Below are positions 46,511-54,717 of a stretch of DNA of 64,000 nucleotides, in pieces. The stretch covers positions 1 to 64,000 of the forward strand of contig JAFDEE010000010.1 in NCBI GenBank assembly GCA_019310525.1. The letters are read 5' to 3'. The stretch is from Deltaproteobacteria bacterium (GTDB taxonomy: Bacteria > Desulfobacterota > DSM-4660 > Desulfatiglandales > HGW-15). Both the position numbers and the translations under genes were made by a program. The notes beneath the pieces are model-generated. The model was not told the origin of the DNA. It was given only the letters and a program-made list of their open reading frames with translations, and did not search any database. Positions within the stretch are counted from its first letter, which is position 1. Every line of letters starts with the position of its first letter.

Positions 46511-46867
46511 TCATGCAAAGTGCTCTTTTTTCCGGCTGGCCTCGGATTTGATCCGGTTGACCGCCTCCATGAGGGCCGTGAAAACATGCTCCCGAATATC
46601 CCCGGCAACGGCCACAAAAAGGATCTCCTCCCCGATTGTAAGGTACCCTTCATTAACATCAGCCACAACATCAACAATGCCCTCTTTCCTTCTGATTTCA
46701 TTTAATATTTTCGATAGGATATTATGATCATACTTCACCTCCACTCCCCTGACCTCCCGGCCGTTCCTCGAAGTGCCTCTCACGATGCCGAGATGGCTGG
46801 CGATCATCCCGATTCGGCTGGCATCGGGGTGGTTTTTCAACTGTTGAATCATCCCAGAAATATCCAT
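46511..46867 (-). CDS. MoaE-like molybdopterin synthase subunit, divergent
   Basis: A 118-residue protein from ATG 46867. It keeps the MoaE core shape (GMIASHLGIVRGTSRNGREV near residue 19, and GYLTIGEEILFVAVAG near 74-89). The expected HRxxAF is here IREHVF, and the C-terminal IPIWKKE-like segment with two catalytic lysines is replaced by SEASRKKEH. Catalysis is therefore uncertain. It lies next to moaC, consistent with a Moco-related role, and 10 bp downstream of hemA. Confidence 0.65.
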   Translation of the reverse strand: MDISGMIQQLKNHPDASRIGMIASHLGIVRGTSRNGREVRGVEVKYDHNILSKILNEIRRKEGIVDVVADVNEGYLTIGEEILFVAVAGDIREHVFTALMEAVNRIKSEASRKKEHFA

Positions 46868-46877
46868 TCTCTTTTCC

Positions 46878-48155
46878 TTAATTATCTTCTTGATCAAGAT
46901 TGAATAAGGTCCGCGCCATATCCAGATAAAGGTCCCTGGATGGCCTTTCGGCCTTTCGTTTCAGGACGAGTATGGGATCGTTGATAATCTTCTCCGTGAT
47001 GGAAACGGTGAGGGTCTCGATCGCCGATCTTTGCTCAGGCGATAATCCCTCCAGGCTCCCCAGGCTCTTTTTCAACTCGTTCCTACGAATTCGCTCCGCC
47101 TTCTCTTTCAGGGAGATAATGGTTGGGACCACCGCCAAAGTCTTGAGCCATTTTTCGAACTTCAAGACCTCTTCCCGGACAATCCGTTCCGCCTTCACGG
47201 CCTCCTGCCGGCGTTGTTCCATATTGAGTTCTGTGACACTGCGAAGATCGTCGATATCGTAAACATAGACGTTTTCCAAGGTATTCACCTTCGGATCCAC
47301 GTCCCTGGGCACCGCGATATCAATAAAAAAGAGAGGGCGGTTTCGCCGCTTTCTCAGGCTCCCCTTTACAAGATCGTGCTCGATCACGTATCCTCTGGAA
47401 GCCGTCGAAGTGATCACGATATCCACCTCAAGGATCTGAGGACCGATCTCCTCGAAGGAGACGGCTTCTCCACCAAAGGCCTTGGCCAAGCCTACGGCCC
47501 TTTCAAAAGTTCGATTGGCCACACGGATGGAACTGCAACCCTGCCTCATAAGATGCCTGGCCGCCAGCTCTCCCATCTCCCCGGCGCCTATCAAGAGAAT
47601 CGCCTTGTCCTGGAGTTCGTGAAAAATCTTCTTGGCCAATTCCACGGCCGCATAGCTGATGGATACAGCTGCATCGGATATACCGGTCTCAGTTCTGACC
47701 CGCTTGGCAACGTGAAAGGCCCTGTGCATGAGACGATTCAAGATCACCCCGGAGGTCTTTTCCCGGGTGGCCTGAAAATAGGCCTCTTTGATCTGTCCGA
47801 GGATCTGGGGTTCTCCCAGGACCATAGAATCAAGACTGGAAGCAACTCTGAAGATATGGCGAACCGCCTCCATATCCTCATGAATATAAAGCATCCCGGT
47901 AAATTCTCCCTCCGGGATTCCCCCAAGGCGCGCCATGAGGGAGATCATTTGGCGACGGGCCTCATCAGGCCGGGGCGTAATGCAGAACATTTCCACCCTG
48001 TTGCAGGTGGAAACAAACAGACCCTCACTGACGCATGGGAGGTTCCTGAAGGATTCAAGGACCCTGAAGGATGTCGTCTCCTCCCTTGCAAGGCATTCCC
48101 GCACTTCCACCGGGGCGGTTTCGTGGTTGATGCCGATGTCTAGAAACTTGATCAT
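46878..48155 (-). CDS. hemA: Glutamyl-tRNA reductase
   Basis: A 425-residue enzyme making glutamate-1-semialdehyde, the first step of the C5 tetrapyrrole pathway. The start at 48155 (ATGA overlap with the ccsA stop) is preferred to 48206. Motifs are DIGINHETAPVEVRE near residue 5, LFVSTCNRVEMF with the catalytic Cys near 45-56, the NADPH site LLIGAGEMGELAARHL near 185, and ITSTASRG near 249. It is translationally coupled to the upstream hemX/ccsA-like gene. Confidence 0.95.
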   Translation of the reverse strand: MIKFLDIGINHETAPVEVRECLAREETTSFRVLESFRNLPCVSEGLFVSTCNRVEMFCITPRPDEARRQMISLMARLGGIPEGEFTGMLYIHEDMEAVRHIFRVASSLDSMVLGEPQILGQIKEAYFQATREKTSGVILNRLMHRAFHVAKRVRTETGISDAAVSISYAAVELAKKIFHELQDKAILLIGAGEMGELAARHLMRQGCSSIRVANRTFERAVGLAKAFGGEAVSFEEIGPQILEVDIVITSTASRGYVIEHDLVKGSLRKRRNRPLFFIDIAVPRDVDPKVNTLENVYVYDIDDLRSVTELNMEQRRQEAVKAERIVREEVLKFEKWLKTLAVVPTIISLKEKAERIRRNELKKSLGSLEGLSPEQRSAIETLTVSITEKIINDPILVLKRKAERPSRDLYLDMARTLFNLDQEDN

Positions 48156-48991
48156 GGCGTCATTCCGCCCCTCAGGGTTTTGAAGCTGTGGTAGTCGCTC
48201 AGCCACAGGCTGGCACCAACAAAGGTGAAAATCAAGACCATGAATGCGGCGATGGAGAGGATCGCGGCCCGGCGCCCGCGCCAGCCCACCGCCAGTCGTT
48301 CATGGAGCAATGTGGCATAAAAGAGCCAGGTGATCAGGGACCAGATTTCCTTGGGATCCCATCTCCAATAGCTCCCAAGGGCGTACTGTGCATAGATCGC
48401 CCCTGTGACCATCCCCACGGTCAAGAGAGGGAAACCATAGATCAGGGTATAATGGTTAACGGCATCCAATGTTGCCAGGGAAGGCAGTCGGTTGAAAAAA
48501 CCGCCGAATTGCTTTTTCTTGATCTGACGTTCCTGAATCAGGTACATGATCGCCGCCAGGAAAGTCAGGGCGAATATGCCGTTGCCCATGAAAATCGTTC
48601 CCACGTGGATGGTGAGCCAGAGGCTTTTGTACATGGGCTTTACGATCGCCTCTCCTCCGGGAAGGGCGGAAGATACGATCAAAAGGCAGGCTGCAAGAGG
48701 AGTGGCAAAGGAGCTTAAAACCATCAACTTGAACCGGAGCTGAAAAAGGAGACAGGCCCCGATCACGGCCCAGGCGAAAAAAACCAGGCTTGACTTCAGG
48801 GTCAAAACGGGTGCCGCCCCAAGATCATAATAGCGAAGTCCCAAATAAAGGGTCAAAACGGCGAAGCCCGAAAACAGGATGCGATATGACCACCGGTATA
48901 TCACCTTCCGCTGTGTGACTATATGAACAACGAAGCCACCCGCTGCGAACAGGACCAGGGCAAGGGCCAGACCGAGGAAAAATTGGGTCAT
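48152..48991 (-). CDS. CcsA/HemX-type cytochrome c assembly protein
   Basis: A 279-residue membrane protein with about eight helices. The heme-handling WWD-like region is seen as YWRWDPKEIWSLITWLFYA near residue 206-224, with conserved His residues in IHVGTIFMG near 128 and ATLLHERLAVGWRG near 224. It stops by overlapping hemA. This gene pair (hemX-hemA) is common; its role may be heme export or control of HemA level. The precise function of this copy is not known. Confidence 0.85.
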   Translation of the reverse strand: MTQFFLGLALALVLFAAGGFVVHIVTQRKVIYRWSYRILFSGFAVLTLYLGLRYYDLGAAPVLTLKSSLVFFAWAVIGACLLFQLRFKLMVLSSFATPLAACLLIVSSALPGGEAIVKPMYKSLWLTIHVGTIFMGNGIFALTFLAAIMYLIQERQIKKKQFGGFFNRLPSLATLDAVNHYTLIYGFPLLTVGMVTGAIYAQYALGSYWRWDPKEIWSLITWLFYATLLHERLAVGWRGRRAAILSIAAFMVLIFTFVGASLWLSDYHSFKTLRGGMTP

Positions 48992-49108
48992 CTCACACCC
49001 CTTCCTTTGAAACCCATATATTTCGAGCGAAAAAGGTTCATTCCATCCAGAATCCCCGGTTTAAAAAAGGGAAGGATGCACACCGACCCCTCGCCCAGGC
49101 CGGGCATG

Positions 49109-49780
49109 TTATCCGGAAGCAGCCATGCGGCGGACATCCTCTGCAGAGAAGCGGGCATCCAGCAACTTGTTCAGCAGGGACGTCAGTTCATCCCACTTCT
49201 GTTCCCTGAGGTAATCCAATACGGGAGAATAAACGATGCCCTGGAAAATCCGCTTGTTTTCCTCCCCGGTGCGTCCCCTGGCGAGGACCACTTCCCGAAG
49301 ACTTGCCAGCAGGTTCAATAAGGACTCATACTCCGGACCGAAGAGGGCCTCCAGATCCTCCCTCACCTTCTTGGCCATTGCAGGACTCTTCCCGGAGGTG
49401 GAAACGGCTATGCACAGGTGCCCCCTTCGAAGAATAGACGGGACAATGAAGTTGCAATCAGCGGGTTGATCCACGGCGTTGACCAGGAGTCCCTTTTTCT
49501 TCGCGACCCGGCTCACCAACCGGTTGAGGTTCGGGTCATCCGTTGCAGCAATCACCACGAAAACGCCTTCCAGGAGAGTATCGGAAAAATCCTCACCAAG
49601 GTAAGTTATCTTCCCCTCCCGGACCCGTTGATCAAGGTCCGAACTCAATTCCTTTGAAACAACGAGGACCTTGGCACCGTATTCAAGTAAAGTGGCGATT
49701 TTACGTTCCGCCACCTTTCCCCCTCCCACCACGAGAGCGGTCTTTCCTTGCAGGTCCAAACAAATCGGGTAATAGAACAT
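49109..49780 (-). CDS. Precorrin-2 dehydrogenase / sirohydrochlorin ferrochelatase domain protein
   Basis: A 223-residue protein like the N-terminal part of CysG and yeast Met8. The NAD-binding start YPICLDLQGKTALVVGGGKV is at residues 4-23. VIAATDDPNLNRLVSR near 74 and NAVDQPADCNFIVPSI near 97 follow, then a helical dimer domain. It oxidises precorrin-2 to sirohydrochlorin and may insert iron for siroheme or heme. The genes that follow are hemX/ccsA, hemA, moaE and moaC. Start at ATG 49780. Confidence 0.92.
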   Translation of the reverse strand: MFYYPICLDLQGKTALVVGGGKVAERKIATLLEYGAKVLVVSKELSSDLDQRVREGKITYLGEDFSDTLLEGVFVVIAATDDPNLNRLVSRVAKKKGLLVNAVDQPADCNFIVPSILRRGHLCIAVSTSGKSPAMAKKVREDLEALFGPEYESLLNLLASLREVVLARGRTGEENKRIFQGIVYSPVLDYLREQKWDELTSLLNKLLDARFSAEDVRRMAASG

Positions 49781-49818
49781 AAGATATCATCCTGAAGGGA
49801 GAAAGGATCAGCTCCTGG

Positions 49819-50976
49819 TCAAATGTACTGATCCACCATATCCCTTATATATTCCTCCACTGCCTCCCTTCCTCCCTTTGATTCCAACTCGCTTACGAGA
49901 TTTTCAATCTTTTTGTAAGTTAAGGGATCACGATTCAAATCGTCCGTGGAACGGTAAGCGCCTCCTCTTCTTCCCACCCTGTAAATAAGGCGCTCCCTGT
50001 CGGGAAGCTCTTGGTATCTCCGTATGACGTCCAGCATCTTTTCCTTGTCCTGGGGGAGCTTCCCGGTCACTTCCTCGAGGAGATTCATGATATGGTCGCT
50101 TGTCACCATGCTGGTGATACCATCCAGGTGCTCGATGAATACCCTGATTTCTTCCGCAAGCATGTCATCGGTCTGCATCTTGAATTCGCCGGACTTCAGC
50201 TTTTCAAATAAAGGGACCCTTTCCGGTACCCGAAGGCTCCTCAGGCGAATAAAATGGGGGTTGATCTGGTTCAGGACCCGGGCGGATTCCACGGCGTGCT
50301 CCCGCCACATATCCTGGCCTCCCAGCCCGGGCATGACATACTCCGAGAGCTCCAGGCCGGATTCCATGACTTTACGTCCGGCATCAATGTGGCGGTCGGC
50401 GGAAACTCCCTTCTTGACAAACTTCAAAACCGGATCATAGCCGGATTCCATGCCGACGTGGACCCTGTCAAGGCCGGCTTCCCGAAGCCGAATGAGTTCA
50501 TCCAGGCTTTTCCTATGGATCGTACGGGACCTGGAATAGGTGGTCACCCGGGTGATTTCAGGGAATTTCTCCCTTAAAAACACCAGGACCTCCACCAGAT
50601 CATCCGTTTTCATGATCAAGTTATCCGCGTCCTGCAGGAAACAGGAACCCGTCCCGTAGTAAAGCCAGGCAGCAATGCTCCTGTAATGATCGCCGAGGTT
50701 GGGGTCCCCGAAGATACGGCTCACCACCTCTTCGTCAACGCGGCCGCTGCTTCCAAGCCTCCAGGAAAGGGCCTTGATGTCATCCGCAATATCCCGGGCC
50801 GCCTGGATGTCTTCTTTTATTTCCTGGACCGACCTCAGGGAGAACTTCTTTTTCTTGTAAACGGGACAAAAAAGGCATTGGTTCCAAGGGCAATTTCTGG
50901 TCACCCTGATAAGAAGACTCCTCGCCTCGTTCGGAGGCCGGATGGGGCCTTGTTCAAAACAAAGCTGCTTTCCCAT
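49819..50976 (-). CDS. Radical SAM protein with CX4CX2C cluster motif
   Basis: Start at ATG 50976 chosen because the family-like sequence begins there (MGKQLCFEQGPIRPPNEA); a GTG at 51084 would extend it over the neighbouring gene. About 385 residues. The cluster motif is RNCPWNQCLFCPVYK near residue 28-42, with four residues between the first two Cys instead of three. DLVEVLVFLREKFPEITRVT and RVHVGMESGYDPVLKFVKKG follow, consistent with a radical SAM barrel. The substrate is unknown. It is followed by the siroheme gene after 38 bp. Confidence 0.85.
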   Translation of the reverse strand: MGKQLCFEQGPIRPPNEARSLLIRVTRNCPWNQCLFCPVYKKKKFSLRSVQEIKEDIQAARDIADDIKALSWRLGSSGRVDEEVVSRIFGDPNLGDHYRSIAAWLYYGTGSCFLQDADNLIMKTDDLVEVLVFLREKFPEITRVTTYSRSRTIHRKSLDELIRLREAGLDRVHVGMESGYDPVLKFVKKGVSADRHIDAGRKVMESGLELSEYVMPGLGGQDMWREHAVESARVLNQINPHFIRLRSLRVPERVPLFEKLKSGEFKMQTDDMLAEEIRVFIEHLDGITSMVTSDHIMNLLEEVTGKLPQDKEKMLDVIRRYQELPDRERLIYRVGRRGGAYRSTDDLNRDPLTYKKIENLVSELESKGGREAVEEYIRDMVDQYI

Positions 50977-51052
50977 GGTCCATACCCGTGCTTCAACTTC
51001 GCTTTTACCATTCCCGAAAAGAACCGGGATGCTTCCACCATACTCACACCGA

Positions 51053-51634
51053 TCAAGGGCCCCGGGATCCCGGACTGTCACCACTCCCGGTGTGTTGCCC
51101 GCTGGATCTATCCCCCCCGATCAGGAATTTCAGATCTTTCTTTGGTAATTGAGAGAGGACCGTGCCGTTCGCGTAGAATCCAAGGCCCAGAGCGCGTCCC
51201 TTGTAACGGAGAATTACATAGCCCTTTTCCACGGCCAGATCGGCTTCGATCCGTTCTCCGGAGGCCAATCTGTAAAGCTGGTCCTTTGAAATTTCCAGGA
51301 CGGCCTTCCGGGCCTTTTTACCAAAGACCTGAATCAGCCGTGTGGTAGGTTTGATGAACCCGCCTACCCGATTAAAGGCCCGCATACCCGCCAAGGAAAT
51401 TTTCAAGCGTCGGGCCATTTCCAGCAAAGGAGAGTCCTTTAACAGCCACCAGCTCTTTCCTTTCCTCAGCAGCACATAGCCTTCGAATACCTTCCTGGGA
51501 ATCCCGAATCGATCCTCCATATAGGTAACGACGGCTTCCCTGTCAAGCTTTCCTGCCGATTCGGGCCATGAAGAATCCCACCGAGTCCACCCGGTGGGGA
51601 TAGAGTCGGACGGCGTATCGGACATCCTTTTCAT
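51053..51634 (-). CDS. PUA-like RNA-binding protein, split companion of RsmB/F MTase
   Basis: The protein matches the kind of RNA-binding domain found fused to m5C RNA methyltransferases. The recognisable part runs FGIPRKVFEGYVLLRKGKS, RAFNRVGGFIKPTTRLIQVF, then EKGYVILRYKGRALGLGFYA. The start is doubtful: ATG 51634 overlaps the end of the methyltransferase gene by 92 bp in another frame, while ATG 51520 would avoid overlap but lose residues before EDRFGIP. It may represent a split of a once-fused gene, or a frameshift. About 160-194 residues. Confidence 0.65.
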   Translation of the reverse strand: MKRMSDTPSDSIPTGWTRWDSSWPESAGKLDREAVVTYMEDRFGIPRKVFEGYVLLRKGKSWWLLKDSPLLEMARRLKISLAGMRAFNRVGGFIKPTTRLIQVFGKKARKAVLEISKDQLYRLASGERIEADLAVEKGYVILRYKGRALGLGFYANGTVLSQLPKKDLKFLIGGDRSSGQHTGSGDSPGSRGP

Positions 51635-52445
51635 ATCTTTTTCCCTTCCATTCCTCGATTCCGGGTTCGCCGGGGAGGTCCAGATGGATGGGCAACAGTG
51701 CGGCATCCCTGTTCTTCAACAGGAAATCCACCACTGCTTCGTTTTCCTCCGGGTTGTAAGTGCAGGTGGAATAAACCATCTCTCCCCCCGGCCTCAAAAG
51801 GTCGAACCCCCTCAAGAGAATCCTTTTCTGAACTTCCGGGAGTTTCTTTTCTTTCTTCCCAAGCCGATGAAAAACCTCCCTTCCGGTCGAACGGAAGCGT
51901 CCTTCTCCGGAACAGGGGACATCGGCCAGCACGTAATCAAACCGATTTCTAAGGGGAAATTCCTGCGCCTGGTATGCGGTGATGACGGCGTTCAATACAC
52001 CGAGCCGCGCCAGGGTATGAGCGAGGGGGACGTGCCGGGTCCAAAATAACTCATTGGCTATGATGATACCACTGTTTTCCATGAGTTGCGCCAATTGGGA
52101 CGTTTTTCCACCGGGGGATGCGCACATGTCCAAAACAAAGGAACCTGGTGCCGGGTCCAACACGAGGGGCGGGAGACAGGAAGTAAGGGCCTGTGGATGG
52201 ATGTATCCAAGGAAATATTCCAACAGATTGCCCGGAGAATCCAGGTTTCGGGCTAAAAAAAGGGTATCGGTCCAGGGAAGGCTCTGTTCAAGCTGGACAC
52301 CCTCTTCTTCCAAAAGGAAAAGAAGAGCGTCTGGATCGATCTTGAGGCTGTTGAATCGGAGGTGTACAGGGAGAGGTTTCCTGAGAGATGCCTGGAAAAG
52401 TGGAAAATCCGGTATAATATCCGCATATTCACAAAAAAGGTCCAT
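51543..52445 (-). CDS. RsmB/RsmF-family rRNA (cytosine-C5) methyltransferase
   Basis: A 300-residue SAM-dependent RNA methyltransferase. The SAM-binding motif is VLDMCASPGGKTSQLAQ near residue 106-122. The two catalytic cysteines are in ADVPCSGEGRF near 174 and VYSTCTYNPEENE near 219-231. The ending RLYPHRVDSVGFFMARI is the usual C-terminal end of the catalytic domain, so the domain is complete here. The RNA-binding part appears as a separate downstream ORF. The target nucleotide is unknown; likely rRNA. Confidence 0.9.
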   Translation of the reverse strand: MDLFCEYADIIPDFPLFQASLRKPLPVHLRFNSLKIDPDALLFLLEEEGVQLEQSLPWTDTLFLARNLDSPGNLLEYFLGYIHPQALTSCLPPLVLDPAPGSFVLDMCASPGGKTSQLAQLMENSGIIIANELFWTRHVPLAHTLARLGVLNAVITAYQAQEFPLRNRFDYVLADVPCSGEGRFRSTGREVFHRLGKKEKKLPEVQKRILLRGFDLLRPGGEMVYSTCTYNPEENEAVVDFLLKNRDAALLPIHLDLPGEPGIEEWKGKRYEKDVRYAVRLYPHRVDSVGFFMARIGRKA

Positions 52446-52506
52446 ATGGGTCGATAGTTCTGTATTTCAATTTCATCAGCGAACCGATTCCACGGCCCCT
52501 TGCTTA

Positions 52507-53655
52507 TTATCCCTTTCGGCCGATAACGTGATTGGCGATCACCTTGCGTTGAATCTCCGAAGTCCCCTCATAGAGGGTAAAAACCCGGGCGTCCCGGTAA
52601 TAGCGCTCCACCGGATATTCCTTGATATATCCATAACCACCGTGGATCTGAAGGGCTGTGTAAGCCACCCTGTTGGCCATTTCAGAGGCATAGACCTTGG
52701 CCATGGATGCGGCGGCCGTGAAAGGCTCCCCCCGATCCTTCATGGCCGCTGCATTGAAGGTCAGGAGCCGCGCAGCCTCTATCTGCGTCGCCATGTCGGC
52801 TATCATCCAGCGAATACCCTGAAACTGGGAAATGGGCCGGTTGAATTGTATCCTCTCCTTGGCATAGCTCACGGCCGCGTCAAGGCAGGCCTGGGCCAGA
52901 CCCACGGATTGCGAAGCGATACCGATTCGGCCCCCGTCCAGGGAAGTCATGGCGATAATAAAGCCATCCCCCTCCACTCCAAGCAAGTTTTCAGCAGGCA
53001 CCCGGCAGTCCTCGAAAATGAGTTCAGTGGTATCGGAGGCCCGCAAACCCATCTTGTCCTCTTCCTTACCCACGATAAAGCCCGGGGTCCCCTTTTCCAC
53101 GACAAAGGCGCTGATACCCTTATGTTTTTTTTCTCTGTCCGTATAAGCCGTTACAACGGTCACATCTGAGTTCTTTCCCGTGGTTATGAAGGTTTTCCTG
53201 CCATTGATGATATAACTGTCTCCGTCCCTGACCGCCTTTGTCTTCTGGCTTGCTGGGTCGGATCCCGCACCGGGTTCCGTGAGCGCGAAGGACCCAATTT
53301 TTTGCCCGGATGCCAAAGGCTTGAGGTAGGTCTCCTTCAGGTAATCCGATCCAAAAAGGTAGATAGGCCCGCATGCCACGGAATTGTGAACCGACATGAC
53401 AACCGCGGTGGAGGCACAGGCATAAGCCACTTCCTGAAGGGCCAGGGAATAGCTCACGGTATCCACCCCGGCACCCCCGTACTCGACCGGGACATTCATC
53501 CCCATCAGTCCCAGTTCACCCATCTGTCTAAGAATCTCCCGTGGAAATTCCCTTGTTTTGTCTCTTTCCGAAGCGGTGGGCATGATCTCGGACCTGGCGA
53601 AATCCCTGACCATAGCCTGGATCATCTTTTGTTCCTCGGTAAGTTGATAGGCCAT
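52507..53655 (-). CDS. Acyl-CoA dehydrogenase (short-chain type)
   Basis: A 382-residue FAD enzyme, with start at ATG 53655. ALTEPGAGSDPASQKT near residue 125, GRKTFITTGKNSDVTVV near 148 and QIHGGYGYIKEYPVERYYRD near 340-359 are the family signatures. The likely catalytic Glu is in LYEGTSEIQR near 366. It oxidises an acyl-CoA to the enoyl-CoA and reduces ETF. It is downstream of the XRE-cupin regulator and close to mutase genes, so butyryl- or isobutyryl-CoA is a probable substrate. ETF genes are not in the window. Confidence 0.92.
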   Translation of the reverse strand: MAYQLTEEQKMIQAMVRDFARSEIMPTASERDKTREFPREILRQMGELGLMGMNVPVEYGGAGVDTVSYSLALQEVAYACASTAVVMSVHNSVACGPIYLFGSDYLKETYLKPLASGQKIGSFALTEPGAGSDPASQKTKAVRDGDSYIINGRKTFITTGKNSDVTVVTAYTDREKKHKGISAFVVEKGTPGFIVGKEEDKMGLRASDTTELIFEDCRVPAENLLGVEGDGFIIAMTSLDGGRIGIASQSVGLAQACLDAAVSYAKERIQFNRPISQFQGIRWMIADMATQIEAARLLTFNAAAMKDRGEPFTAAASMAKVYASEMANRVAYTALQIHGGYGYIKEYPVERYYRDARVFTLYEGTSEIQRKVIANHVIGRKG

Positions 53656-53769
53656 CCCCCAAACCTCGCTTTTTTTCTTCAATCGAAAGGGTTGCCGTTG
53701 AAAGTCTGCACCGTCCGTCCCCGGGCCGGATCCAGTGCTCCCTTAGGCCGGCGCAAGATCCATTTCCGC

Positions 53770-54318
53770 TCAGGGAGTATAAAGCACTACGAGGAGTTCC
53801 GCTTTTTCCTCGCTCAGGTTTCTGAGCTTATGTACCACGGCGGAGTTGAAGTGGAGAGATTGATCGGGACCAAGGATATTTGAATTTTCTCCCACCTTGA
53901 CCTCGATCTTCCCCTTCAGAACGTAGATAAACTCCTCCCCCGCATGTCGATAGCTGACTCCCTCATGGTGGGAAAGAGGGTCGATGAACACCTTGAACGC
54001 CTTCAAGTGCTTGTGACGGGCCTCTGGGGTAAGGGTCCTGTATGAATAGGCCTCGGTTCTCCGCTGGTAGGCCTGATCGGAAGTTTCCTCGGCCTGCTTT
54101 TTTTCTTCCTGGAGCAGGATTCCCGAATCAATGCCGAGGGCCTTGGAAAGCTGCAGCACTACGCCGACCGGGGGCAGCACTTCTCCTTTTTCCACCTGAG
54201 AGATATATTGAGTGGTAAGGCCTGTCTCATTGGCCATGTGCTTCAAGGTCAACTTCCTGTCCCGTCTCAATCTCATCAGCCTCTTTCCGAGAGGCATACT
54301 TTTTTTCCGTGCCGCCAT
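53770..54318 (-). CDS. XRE-family regulator with C-terminal cupin
   Basis: A 182-residue regulator. The helix-turn-helix is at residues 12-66 (LTLKHMANETGLTTQYISQV, GEVLPPVGVVLQLSKALG). The C-terminal cupin covers about 105-180 (GVSYRHAGEEFIYVLKGKIE, LHFNSAVVHKL), which can sense a small metabolite. It lies between the acyl-CoA dehydrogenase and a small membrane protein, so it may control the nearby CoA cluster. The ligand is unknown. Confidence 0.88.
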   Translation of the reverse strand: MAARKKSMPLGKRLMRLRRDRKLTLKHMANETGLTTQYISQVEKGEVLPPVGVVLQLSKALGIDSGILLQEEKKQAEETSDQAYQRRTEAYSYRTLTPEARHKHLKAFKVFIDPLSHHEGVSYRHAGEEFIYVLKGKIEVKVGENSNILGPDQSLHFNSAVVHKLRNLSEEKAELLVVLYTP

Positions 54319-54352
54319 GTCGTTTTCTCCATCAAAAAAAGTTTAAATCTTT

Positions 54353-54640
54353 TTATGATTGATCTCCGCCGCCAACCCCGTCCCCTTTGCCGTCATCCGG
54401 GGCCCGGAGAGTTGCGATCCCTTTCAAAACAAAACCGATGATAAGAACGGCGCTGATAAGAATAATCAGATTGGATGCGAAAAAGGTCATGACGAAAAAC
54501 GCCGGGTCCTTCAAATTGTAAGCCGCCACCAGGAGATGGACGCCGAAAAAGAGAAAAAAACAGCCAGCCAGGATCAGGATCACCTGCCGGGTCCACCAGG
54601 CGAAAGCCGTTATGCCGAGCCTATCGTTGTTCTCATTCAT
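54353..54640 (-). CDS. Small two-helix membrane protein
   Basis: A 95-residue protein with two helices, about residues 18-42 and 48-72, a short N-terminal charged part (NENNDRLG), and a Gly/Asp-rich tail (DDGKGDGVGGGDQS). No family is recognised. It lies 34 bp upstream of the XRE-cupin gene on the same strand and is probably in its operon. Confidence 0.65.
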   Translation of the reverse strand: MNENNDRLGITAFAWWTRQVILILAGCFFLFFGVHLLVAAYNLKDPAFFVMTFFASNLIILISAVLIIGFVLKGIATLRAPDDGKGDGVGGGDQS

Positions 54641-54657
54641 GGGCTGTTAGAAAAACG

Positions 54658-54717
54658 AACCTAAACTGAGCGTTTCAAAATTTTGATGAGACCTTTTATT
54701 TATGGATGGATACTATC
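54658..54717. repeat. Composite intergenic repeat
   Basis: The stretch 54658-54702 (AACCTAAACTGAGCGTTTCA and onward) is the uninterrupted counterpart of the repeat split at 19046-19328. It is followed directly by TTTATGGATGGATACTAT at 54700-54717, a variant of the repeat end seen at 91-110. The two repeat families are thus joined here, between the small membrane protein and MeaB. Confidence 0.6.
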
